Shown piece after piece: positions 41,523 to 51,239 of a stretch of DNA of 64,000 bases. The stretch comes from Fibrobacter succinogenes (lineage in GTDB: Bacteria; Fibrobacterota; Fibrobacteria; Fibrobacterales; Fibrobacteraceae): assembly GCA_902791475.1 (NCBI GenBank), contig CADAWC010000011.1, positions 21,509 through 85,508 of the forward strand, given 5' to 3'. The stretch's first letter is position 1. Each line of letters opens with the position of its first letter. The translations under genes and the position numbers were made by a program. The notes under the pieces are model-generated. The model did not search any database, was not told where the DNA came from, and saw nothing but the letters and a program-made list of their open reading frames with translations.

Positions 41523-42518
41523 TTGTCAAAGATTTTAAAATTAGATAAGAACAATCAAAAGAAAAAGAACTTCAGTGTGGGCATAGCACTGCTCATTTTG
41601 CTAGTTATAGCGGTCCTCACGTACGCCATTTTTGAAAAAAGCGGTCACTGGCTTGTCCAAGATGATGAAATCGAGCATGTCAAATGGGTTGCCGTCCTTG
41701 ACGGACAAAGCGCAGATTTAGAACGTAGCGATTACGCGGCAAATCTTGTTAAAGAAGGCAAAGCCGATTCTGTATTGCTACTTGGTCGCCGAGTCTACCG
41801 TGAACGCAGCAACTCCGAATTCTACGCCGAAGACTTCATGAAACTCGGCGCATTTGACAGCAACGCCGTTTTTCTCGTTCCGCACAACGACCCTTCCACC
41901 ATTAGCGAAGCATTCTCGCTCATTCCATGGTTAAAAAAACACAACGCCGATACGGTCCTTCTTTTGACAGGTGCCTCGTCGACATACAGAGTCAAGAGAA
42001 TTTTCCAAAAGCTCTCCGGCAACAGTCCTGTCTACGTAACAAAAGACATTCACCATTACACATACAATCCAAACTGCTGGTACAGCAACCGAGAATCCCG
42101 CAAGGACTGGCTTCGCAGCTGGGCTGCACTTTTCGCCTCGTATTTTGACTTGTTCAATACAGACACGCTCAAAGCGGTAGATTCTTCTTACTACAAGCCT
42201 ATTAAATCCTACGCAGAATACAAACGCGAATTCCGTTCTAACGTCAACTTGCAAAAAATCTTGCCAAAAATTGAAGACAAGATAAAAGCCGAATCTGAAA
42301 AGGAAGCAATCAAGGATTCTGTGAAAGCAACGATCAAAGAATCAGCAAAAGATTCTAGCAAGACCCAGGAAAAAGCTCCTGAAAAAGCTCAAGCCAAGGA
42401 AACGCCTAAAGACGCGCCCAAACCCACAGCTAAAGAAACGCCGAAGGAAAAGGCTGCGGAAAAGAAAACTGATGCTAAAGCGCCAAACAAGACGCCTGCG
42501 AAGCAAGGCAAGAAATAA
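41523..42518 (+). CDS. YdcF/SanA-like (DUF218) membrane protein with Lys/Ala/Pro-rich tail
   Basis: 331 residues. One membrane segment (about 16-38), a DUF218-like domain (about 52-170: VAVLDGQSADLERSDYAANLVKEGKADSVLLLG...VPHNDPSTISEAFSLIPWLKKHNADTVLLLTG), then a long disordered tail of Lys, Ala, Glu, Pro (about 250-331). DUF218 proteins act in envelope maintenance, but the activity is unclear. The start is TTG with AGG upstream. Follows rimI by 5 bp. Confidence 0.7.
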   Translation: MSKILKLDKNNQKKKNFSVGIALLILLVIAVLTYAIFEKSGHWLVQDDEIEHVKWVAVLDGQSADLERSDYAANLVKEGKADSVLLLGRRVYRERSNSEFYAEDFMKLGAFDSNAVFLVPHNDPSTISEAFSLIPWLKKHNADTVLLLTGASSTYRVKRIFQKLSGNSPVYVTKDIHHYTYNPNCWYSNRESRKDWLRSWAALFASYFDLFNTDTLKAVDSSYYKPIKSYAEYKREFRSNVNLQKILPKIEDKIKAESEKEAIKDSVKATIKESAKDSSKTQEKAPEKAQAKETPKDAPKPTAKETPKEKAAEKKTDAKAPNKTPAKQGKK

Positions 42519-42535
42519 CTAAATGGAGATGCCCG

Positions 42536-42577
42536 CATCCTTTGGCTACGCTCAGGACAGGCTCCGGCGGGCATGAC
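42536..42577. repeat. REP-like palindrome
   Basis: ATGCCCGC and GCGGGCAT arms around CTACGCTCAGGACAGGCTC; ends in GACAAC like related elements. Confidence 0.75.
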
Positions 42578-42626
42578 AACGTCACTGAGCAAGACTATTT
42601 AGCCGCGCATTTCACGCAAGCAGCAA

Positions 42627-44294
42627 TTAAGCGCTTAGCAATAAAAGTACAGCGGTCAATGGAGCACTCCAGTTGATAGCGACTTCATTACTTGCAAAGG
42701 AACACTGTTCGTCTGCATAGGACATGCCACGAGTTTCGCCCATGTAATGCGGATTTCGGTGCGTGTCCTGGCGATCTTCATTAATACCACCTACGACAAG
42801 TCCCGGCACCGGAGCATCAACTCCATCGGAATGGCTAATGCGATGGTGCGGGAACTTAGGAGAACTCCACGCCGAGCCCGTTACAAAGCTCACGTCCACA
42901 GGATTCTTTCCGTAAACAAATTCAATCTGCACCATCGCTGCATCACGATACTTCGAATCGTTAAACCATTCATACGCCAAATAAAGCGTCAGCGCATGGT
43001 TCGCAATATCGCCATTGCTCCCCCAAATAAACTTGCGGATCGAAAGTCCATACGGGTCTTCATTTTGCAAATGCAAAATTTCATCGGCAGTGTACTTGAA
43101 AGCCATTCGAGCGCGGTCTTTCCACTTGCAATCAGTCGTTGCCAAAGCAAACCAGGCTAGGTTCTGTGTCGATCGCCATTGCAATCCGTATGTCGGCAGG
43201 TACGTGTCCATATCTACCGGAAGTTGACTTTCCAAACGTTCAAGCAAGCCTGAAACATTCACATCAGCAATACTTTCAACGTTTTTCAGTTCGCGATACA
43301 GCATGGCTCGTGCCCAGAAAAAGTCATCGCCCAAATCAGAATCGCCATAGCCGCCGCTGCCTTCCGTATTGTGCGGCCAATCGACTTCGGGATTTTTCTC
43401 GGCCCAAAGGAAAGCTCGGATACTAGCAAACAAGCATTTTTCTGCAAATTCGCTATCGACATTTGCGTAAACGTGATGCGCCTGTGCAAGCGCTCCTGCA
43501 AAATTCAATGCCGAAGACGTAGACTTACCAAGTATATAGCGCTTTTGAGAAGCCTCCGATTCCGACGGAGTCACAAAGCCATCCCAACGGTAAGGCGTCA
43601 CCTTGAAGAACACACCACCATCTTCGTCTTGCATGCGCAAGAAAAATTCCAGTTCAAAACGGATTTCATCGAGCAAGCTTACCGGCAGTTCATAAGATTC
43701 CTGGAATGCAGCACCGCCAACAATCGAAGACTTTTGAGAATGCGCCTGCATGAGTTCGCAACCAAGCATCAGAGTCGCAACACTCACGCCACCATTCACA
43801 ATGTACTTGCCGTAATCGCCCGCATCGTACCAGCCGCCATGGGCGTTCCAAAGCCCCGCACGTTCCATCGTCGGGTGGAATTCCAGCTTGTCATCCAAGT
43901 GCGCCGCCGGGCGGGCCCAAATCCCCGCCAAGCGTTCCGGCAATTCGACACCGCTCCGTTGGTAATAGAACGACTTGATATTCGCCTTGAGTTCGCGAAC
44001 GAGCCATTCATCCGAGACTTCAAAAAAATGCGACTTCACATCAAAGTCTTCCAGAACGATCTGATATCGACCCGGTGCCGTTACTGCCGTAAAAAAGCCT
44101 TTATACAAACACTCACCCGTATATGCGCAACGGGAAAATTTTTCAGTCTCGCCCTTATAGACTTCGCGAGAATCGCTGTCCAAAATCTTGAACTTGACCG
44201 AAGGCAAAGAAACGTCCTCCGAAAAAGCCACCAAAAAAGTCTTGGAAGCCGAGGGAACGTAACCGGGATGACAATAATGGATTTTCGCGTTCAT
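42627..44294 (-). CDS. GH9 endoglucanase/cellodextrinase without signal peptide
   Basis: 555 residues. An N-terminal Ig-like CelD_N domain (about 1-95) precedes the GH9 (alpha/alpha)6 barrel (about 105-550). Catalytic motifs are intact: WYDAGDYGKYIVNGG (Asp pair, nucleophile side), HHRISHSDG, and the proton donor Glu in NEVAINWSAPL. There is no signal peptide, unlike the secreted cellulases of Fibrobacter, so it may cut cello-oligomers inside the cell. Divergent from the AsmA-like gene. Confidence 0.9.
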   Translation of the reverse strand: MNAKIHYCHPGYVPSASKTFLVAFSEDVSLPSVKFKILDSDSREVYKGETEKFSRCAYTGECLYKGFFTAVTAPGRYQIVLEDFDVKSHFFEVSDEWLVRELKANIKSFYYQRSGVELPERLAGIWARPAAHLDDKLEFHPTMERAGLWNAHGGWYDAGDYGKYIVNGGVSVATLMLGCELMQAHSQKSSIVGGAAFQESYELPVSLLDEIRFELEFFLRMQDEDGGVFFKVTPYRWDGFVTPSESEASQKRYILGKSTSSALNFAGALAQAHHVYANVDSEFAEKCLFASIRAFLWAEKNPEVDWPHNTEGSGGYGDSDLGDDFFWARAMLYRELKNVESIADVNVSGLLERLESQLPVDMDTYLPTYGLQWRSTQNLAWFALATTDCKWKDRARMAFKYTADEILHLQNEDPYGLSIRKFIWGSNGDIANHALTLYLAYEWFNDSKYRDAAMVQIEFVYGKNPVDVSFVTGSAWSSPKFPHHRISHSDGVDAPVPGLVVGGINEDRQDTHRNPHYMGETRGMSYADEQCSFASNEVAINWSAPLTAVLLLLSA

Positions 44295-44402
44295 ATCCTA
44301 AGAATAAATTTTTTCGGACAAAGACGGAAAACAAATCGCGACAGACGTGTTTACCATAGGGAACATTACACTTTTCGCTCATTTATATTTAGATTTTACT
44401 AC

Positions 44403-46754
44403 ATGAAAAAGCCACTCAAAATTACCCTCATCGTATTAGGATCACTGATCCTCCTCTACTTCGTCACACTACTCGTAGCGCCCAAGATTGCACGTAGCTA
44501 CATCGAAGAGCACTCCAAGGAAATGATTGGCCGAAGCATCACCATCAAGGACATCAGCCTGAACCCGTTCACCTACGTTTTGGACGTAGATACGCTCGCG
44601 GTCATGGAAGCGGACGACAAGACCCGCTTTGTCGCGTTCGACAAGTTCAGCATGAACATCAACCCGCTAAAGCTCTTCACGAAAACACTCGACATCAGCG
44701 ACATCTACATGAAGGCGCTTTACGTTCGAGTCAAACAGCATGGCGAGCGCTTCAATTTCAGCGACATTCTGGATTTTCTTGCCCAAAAGGATAGCCTCTA
44801 CTACGCCGAGCACCCCGAAGAAAAGAAGGTCGAATCGGACAGCAGCAAGAGCGCTGCAGAAATTGCGGCAGGCCTCCCCGTCAAGCTCAGCCTCCGCAAC
44901 ATCGTATTTGACAAAGGCAATATTATATATCAGGACACAAAGGTCGGCTCCAAGTTCCACCTCAAGGATTTCTCGATTAACATCCCCGCCATTTACCTCG
45001 AAGACAACTCGACCGGTGTGGACGTGAGCCTCAAGTTCGCAGACGGTGGCGACCTGAACGTCAAGGTCGATGCCAATATGGCCACCTACGACTTCAACAT
45101 TTTCCTGAACCTGAACCGTTTTGCTCTCAGCTGCATCAAGCCGTACCTGAACGATTCCATCAACTACAAGGATTTTGCAGGTTACCTTTCGGCTCAAATC
45201 TCCATCAGCGGTAACATCAACAGCATCCTCGCCTCGAACGTCAAGGGCAAGGTCTCGCTCGACAAGATTGACCTCACCGAAGTCAGCGGAAGCAAGATGG
45301 GCGCAGAAAACGTTACCATCGGCATCAACAAGGCAAACATCGTAGATAACGAATTTCTCATCGATTCCGTCATCGTGGATGGCGCATTTGCCCATATCGA
45401 TTTGTTCAAGAATGGCAAAAACAATTTTGATATTCTCCTCACCCCGAAGGGCAGCAAAGTCGAAGAAAGCGCAACAGATTCAACCATAGCCGAATCTACG
45501 CCAGCAGAACCGGTCGCAGAAACAGCAGAAAACGCCAAGCAAGAATCCGCCGACACGACAAAGGTCGCCGCAGATACAACTAGCGCAGCCACCGCAGAAA
45601 AGCCCGCCGCCGCAAAGAAGCTCAAAGCCAAGATTAACAAGCTCCTCGTCAAGAATACTGTCGTAACAGCAACGGACCACACCATCATCCGCCCGTTCAA
45701 TTACAAGGTGAGCGCCATTACCGTTAGCGGTCAGAACATCAACTACGACACGCCTTGCGACGTGACCGTTTCCGCAGCATTCCCCGAAGGCGGTAGCCTC
45801 TCGCTCAAGTACCACGGTGCACTCAGCAACCTCAAGACGATGGACATCTACATCAGCATCAAGAACCTCGTGCTCAAGCACTTCTCGAATTATTCGTTGC
45901 ACTACACCGCCTACCCGATCAAGGCTGGCACGCTCGCCTTCGCTAGCGAAAACAAGATTGTAGACCGCAACCTCGACAGCAAGAACACAATTGATATTTA
46001 CAACATCACCGTCGGCGACAAGGTAGACGACATTGATCCGGAATACACAGTCCCGATGAAGATCGGCCTCTACATCTTGAAGGACAAGGACGAAAAGATT
46101 CAATTCGACGTCCCGGTCAAAGGTAATTTGGACGACCCGGAATTTTCTTACGGCAAGATTATTTGGAAGACCGTCGTGAACCTGCTCGTGAAGGTCGCCA
46201 TCTCTCCGTTCAGACTCGTCGGAAACCTCGCCATGGCAGGCGCGAACGCCCTCGGCTTTGACCTCGGCAAGAACAACGAAGTGCTGATTGACGCCAACAC
46301 CGAAACGTTCACTAGCGAACAGTACGCTAAGGCCATCAAGATGACCGAAATGCTCCAGAAAGATCCGAAGTTAATGCTGACCTTCACGCAGTACTACAAC
46401 CCGAGAAAGACCGCCAAGGAATACAAGGTCAAGCAGCTCAAGATTGATTTTTACAAACAAAAGAACAACAAGACGGAACTGAACGAGCTGGATCACAGAG
46501 CTATTGACGAAATGGACGAAAAGGACAAGGAATTCAAGGCATACGTCAAGGAACACTCCGCCGAAATCGACAAGAACTACATGATGAAGGTTCTCCCGCA
46601 AATGGCAACAAAGCGCAACAACGACCTCCTCAAGGTCTTGCGAGCACAGCCGGGCGTCACAAAGAAGAACCTGAAGGTCATCACGGCTCCGAGAGACGCG
46701 CTCCGCGGCTACAAGGACAAGCCGATGTATAAAGTTGATGTAGACGTACAATAA
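44403..46754 (+). CDS. AsmA/DUF748-family envelope protein
   Basis: 783 residues. One N-terminal membrane segment (about 5-26) followed by long beta-rich repeats with the DUF748/AsmA pattern (KIARSYIEEHSKEMIGRSITIKDISLNPFTYVLDV...), an Ala/Thr/Glu-rich linker (about 360-400), and a C-terminal charged helical part. AsmA-like proteins bridge the inner and outer membranes and are linked to phospholipid transport. The open frame extends upstream to 43371, but that part is antisense to the GH9 gene. The ATG at 44403 has no Shine-Dalgarno. Confidence 0.85.
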   Translation: MKKPLKITLIVLGSLILLYFVTLLVAPKIARSYIEEHSKEMIGRSITIKDISLNPFTYVLDVDTLAVMEADDKTRFVAFDKFSMNINPLKLFTKTLDISDIYMKALYVRVKQHGERFNFSDILDFLAQKDSLYYAEHPEEKKVESDSSKSAAEIAAGLPVKLSLRNIVFDKGNIIYQDTKVGSKFHLKDFSINIPAIYLEDNSTGVDVSLKFADGGDLNVKVDANMATYDFNIFLNLNRFALSCIKPYLNDSINYKDFAGYLSAQISISGNINSILASNVKGKVSLDKIDLTEVSGSKMGAENVTIGINKANIVDNEFLIDSVIVDGAFAHIDLFKNGKNNFDILLTPKGSKVEESATDSTIAESTPAEPVAETAENAKQESADTTKVAADTTSAATAEKPAAAKKLKAKINKLLVKNTVVTATDHTIIRPFNYKVSAITVSGQNINYDTPCDVTVSAAFPEGGSLSLKYHGALSNLKTMDIYISIKNLVLKHFSNYSLHYTAYPIKAGTLAFASENKIVDRNLDSKNTIDIYNITVGDKVDDIDPEYTVPMKIGLYILKDKDEKIQFDVPVKGNLDDPEFSYGKIIWKTVVNLLVKVAISPFRLVGNLAMAGANALGFDLGKNNEVLIDANTETFTSEQYAKAIKMTEMLQKDPKLMLTFTQYYNPRKTAKEYKVKQLKIDFYKQKNNKTELNELDHRAIDEMDEKDKEFKAYVKEHSAEIDKNYMMKVLPQMATKRNNDLLKVLRAQPGVTKKNLKVITAPRDALRGYKDKPMYKVDVDVQ

Positions 46755-46755
46755 T

Positions 46756-46797
46756 AGACGAGAGAACGCTGCTCTGCGGCTACAGACGAAAGACGAA
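46756..46797. repeat. heptad array after the AsmA-like gene
   Basis: AGACGAG, AGAACGC, TGCTCTG, CGGCTAC, AGACGAA, AGACGAA: six units in phase, ending at the terminator. Confidence 0.8.
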
Positions 46798-46827
46798 AAA
46801 AGGCATCGCTAAGCGATGTCTTTTTTT
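46796..46827. terminator. bidirectional terminator
   Basis: GGCATCGC / GCGATGTC stem with a 3-nt loop between an A-run and a T-run. Confidence 0.85.
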
Positions 46828-46877
46828 AAATGCGGATCAAGCGTGCCGCGCATTCCTGCGCTACGCTATATCAAAAA

Positions 46878-47801
46878 CTATTCGTGAATCACAGCGTCTG
46901 CAAGTTTCTGGTTTGCGACTTTCACGCCTGCCCAAAGGATGGCATCGCTGACTTCAGAATTTTCAATCACGCAGTTATCCCCAACCGACACGTTAGGACC
47001 GACCTTCGAATTCTTGATGACCACGTTCTTGCCGAAGTGGCAAGGCATGATAACTTCGGAGCCTTCGAACTTCTGTGGAGCAGACGTTTCATTGCGTTGC
47101 AGCACATGAGCATTCGTTGCAAGCAGAGTTTCCACAAGTCCGCAGTCCAGCCACTTTTCGACCGGGGCCGTACGGAACTTGCAACCGTGCTGGATCATGC
47201 GTTCAAGCGCATCCGTCAACTGGAATTCGCCCTTCGTGCGAATGTCATTCTGCATGAGGTAGTTCAAGGCTTCCTTGAGCGCCTTGACATCCTTGATATA
47301 ATAAATACCGACAATAGCTTCGTCCGAAACAAATTCCTGTGGCTTTTCCACAAGACGTTCGATATGACCATCCTTGTCCGTGACAGCAACACCGAAACGC
47401 TTCGGATCTTCCACCTTGAACGTGTAGAGAACATTTTCATTCTCATTTTTCAAAATGGAAAGGTCAGCCTCGAACAGCGTATCGCCGAGGATAATCAAAA
47501 GCGGTTCATCATCATTTACATACGGGAGAGCAAGACTAATAGCCTCACCCAAGCCCTGCGGATTGGACTGCACCACAGTACGGACAGCACCCCATTCCGG
47601 CTTTTGCTTCAAAAATTCATCAACAACAGAAGCTTTGTACCCTGTAATAAAAATAGTCTCGGATGGTTTTAAAAACAGTGCGTCATCAACAATCCAATCT
47701 ATAATCGTCTTACCAGCAACAGGAAGCAAGCACTTCGGCAGATTTTCTGTGTACGGACGAAGGCGGACACCATTGCCAGCAACAGGAAGAACTATTTTCA
47801 T
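46878..47801 (-). CDS. sugar-phosphate nucleotidyltransferase
   Basis: 307 residues: NTP-transferase domain with the GxGxRLRP pattern (VAGNGVRLRPYTENLPKCLLPVAGK, about 7-31), then a short left-handed beta-helix C-terminus (FGKNVVIKNSKVGPNVSVGDNCVIENSEV). It activates a hexose-1-phosphate (glucose or mannose) with a nucleotide; RmlA- or GlmU-like but the exact sugar is not clear. Stands alone. Confidence 0.85.
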   Translation of the reverse strand: MKIVLPVAGNGVRLRPYTENLPKCLLPVAGKTIIDWIVDDALFLKPSETIFITGYKASVVDEFLKQKPEWGAVRTVVQSNPQGLGEAISLALPYVNDDEPLLIILGDTLFEADLSILKNENENVLYTFKVEDPKRFGVAVTDKDGHIERLVEKPQEFVSDEAIVGIYYIKDVKALKEALNYLMQNDIRTKGEFQLTDALERMIQHGCKFRTAPVEKWLDCGLVETLLATNAHVLQRNETSAPQKFEGSEVIMPCHFGKNVVIKNSKVGPNVSVGDNCVIENSEVSDAILWAGVKVANQKLADAVIHE

Positions 47802-48195
47802 TCAAAAACCCTTTTTATTTTAGTGTTTTCAAACACCCTTACGTAGGTCTATAAGATAAAAAAACTTAATAAAAAAAGCATAATTATCATGTTTTTGACA
47901 CCCTTTTAGGGTTCTTTTTCAACAAACACAATCCACAGACGCCCCATTTCCAGAAAGTTTCATTTTAAAACGCTTTCAGTATTTTAAAAAACAGAGGCGT
48001 CCACAGTGTATCAAAATTAAACAACACTTATTTTTTCACAAGCTTCTACACCGCAAGAACCGGCAAAATGCATATTGGCACGAAAATTGCTTTAGGGTGG
48101 GTGTAACAAAAGAAATGGTCCAATTTGGAACAACTCCAACAATCAATTGGGCCAAGCAATTTAACTGGGCAAAAACCCAAAAGAGGATAAAAATA
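47802..48195. other. groES upstream regulatory region
   Basis: 394 bp without a gene. It holds the sigma-54-type promoter at 48075-48090, an inverted pair GACGCC (47938-47943) / GGCGTC (47996-48001) and two ATTTTAAAA copies about 25 bp apart, which may be activator or IHF-type sites. No CIRCE element (TTAGCACTC-N9-GAGTGCTAA) is seen. Confidence 0.5.
48075..48090 (+). promoter_or_regulatory. sigma-54-type (-24/-12) promoter of groES-groEL
   Basis: TTGGCACGAAAATTGC: GG at 48077-48078 and GC at 48089-48090 with the required 10-nt spacing, and every strongly conserved base of TGGCACG-N4-TTGC matches. It lies about 105 bp before the groES start. Confidence 0.7.
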
Positions 48196-48477
48196 ATGAT
48201 CAAACCTTTAGCAGATCGAATCGTTGTCAAGCCGGCTGAAGCCGAACAGAAGACCTCCTCCGGTCTCTTCATTCCGGATAATGCAAAGGAAAAGCCGATG
48301 CAGGGTAAGGTCGTGGCCGTAGGTCCGGGTCGCAAGAACGACAAGGGCGAAGTCGTCGCTATGGAAGTCAAGGTTGGCGACGTGGTGCTTTACGGCAAGT
48401 ACAGCGGTACCGAAGTCACCGTCGACGGCGAAAACTTCCTCATCGTCAAGGAATCCGACGTTATCGCTACTTTGTAA
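48196..48477 (+). CDS. groES: co-chaperonin GroES
   Basis: 93 residues. [20 protein letters not shown], the mobile loop [12 protein letters not shown] and the ending are typical. It caps GroEL for protein folding. GAGG lies before the ATG at 48196; the longer open frame from 48097 is not conserved. groEL follows after 147 bp that hold a heptad element. Confidence 0.96.
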   Translation: MIKPLADRIVVKPAEAEQKTSSGLFIPDNAKEKPMQGKVVAVGPGRKNDKGEVVAMEVKVGDVVLYGKYSGTEVTVDGENFLIVKESDVIATL

Positions 48478-48479
48478 TA

Positions 48480-50259
<1,780 letters not shown>

Positions 50260-50292
50260 TCCGCTAGAATTTCATATTCTAACTCCACTAAA

Positions 50293-50328
50293 AATCCCGA
50301 CTCTCACGAGCTCGGGATTTTTTTTGCT
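50293..50328 (+). terminator. terminator of groEL
   Basis: AATCCCGA / TCGGGATT stem with an 11-nt loop and eight T. Confidence 0.88.
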
Positions 50329-50340
50329 TAATTCATTCGC

Positions 50341-51123
50341 TTAGTTCAAATAAAAACTTAATCCGCCAGTAAAGCCATAACTAGCAATACTACCTTCAAC
50401 AAGCGACATTACGAAACCAGCACTCACTTCAACCCAATGGAACCTATACCCCATCGTAAAATAGTTCGAATGAATTCCAGAAGGACTCGGGCTATCGCCC
50501 TCAATAACAGGGCTTGGCTCATAGACGCTCACGCTATAGTTTAAAAAGAAATCGCCCAAAATCAAACCGACAAATCCACCAGCCAACCAAGTCGTGTAAA
50601 GGCCATGACTTTCACTTGCAAAAGGCTCACATTTATCATCGCTAAATAAAACAACTTCGCAATGCTCACCCACATATTCAACATTGGAGTAGTGGTGGTA
50701 AAGTCCTATGAAAAATCCAAATTCAAAAAACGAAAAATTTTCACCAAATACGAAGTGATGGTATATACCGTTATTATACCCTACGCCTGTACCCAAAATA
50801 GCACGATCAGCCTTATACAAGAAATCCACTTTGCCAGTAAATTCGACACCGCCCATTTTATAGAGCCAATCCGCTTCCGCCCCTTCTTTCTTAGTTCTAA
50901 ACGGTTCAGCGGTAATCTTTACGTCTCTTCGCGTATTGCTATTAATTTTGCCAGTGACACGCCACGAAGCGGAATGCTGTTGCTGATAAGTATTTGCTCC
51001 ATGAACTTCGGGCGCTTCTGATGCCGTCATGTGCAACTTTTGGAAATGCGTATTGACGCACCCTGTAGAGACTAGGGCAAACAAAGAACAGAAAAGCGAA
51101 AAAAGAGTATGCTTTAAATTCAT
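50341..51123 (-). CDS. hypothetical lipoprotein, probably beta-rich
   Basis: 260 residues from the ATG at 51123 (open frame from 51165). Signal peptide with lipobox STGC (Cys at about 22). The body has alternating aromatic/Gly strands in the second half (FFEFGFFIGLYHHYS, GFVGLILGDFFLNYSV) and ends in LSFYLN, suggesting a small barrel or beta-sheet. Family not recognised. AT-rich for this region. Confidence 0.6.
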   Translation of the reverse strand: MNLKHTLFSLFCSLFALVSTGCVNTHFQKLHMTASEAPEVHGANTYQQQHSASWRVTGKINSNTRRDVKITAEPFRTKKEGAEADWLYKMGGVEFTGKVDFLYKADRAILGTGVGYNNGIYHHFVFGENFSFFEFGFFIGLYHHYSNVEYVGEHCEVVLFSDDKCEPFASESHGLYTTWLAGGFVGLILGDFFLNYSVSVYEPSPVIEGDSPSPSGIHSNYFTMGYRFHWVEVSAGFVMSLVEGSIASYGFTGGLSFYLN

Positions 51124-51173
51124 ACTTATAAAATAAGAAATTCGACACAAAGAAACCCAACCCACTATACGAA

Positions 51174-51200
51174 AAAGGAGCCGCGTAGGCTCCTTTAAAT
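51174..51200 (-). terminator. terminator of the PBP1A gene
   Basis: AAAGGAGCC / GGCTCCTTT stem with a 5-nt loop; followed by TTTTT on the minus strand. Confidence 0.85.
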
Positions 51201-51211
51201 TTTATCTAAAA

Positions 51212-51239
51212 ACTAATAACCAATGACTAAAAACCATCA
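51212..51239. repeat. heptad array after the PBP1A gene
   Basis: ACTAATA, ACCAATG, ACTAAAA, ACCATCA in phase, ending at the PBP1A stop codon. Confidence 0.78.

Noticed and set aside
43371..44402. 344-residue N-terminal extension of the AsmA-like protein
   Set aside because: It lies fully antisense to the GH9 gene; the membrane segment starts right after the ATG at 44403.
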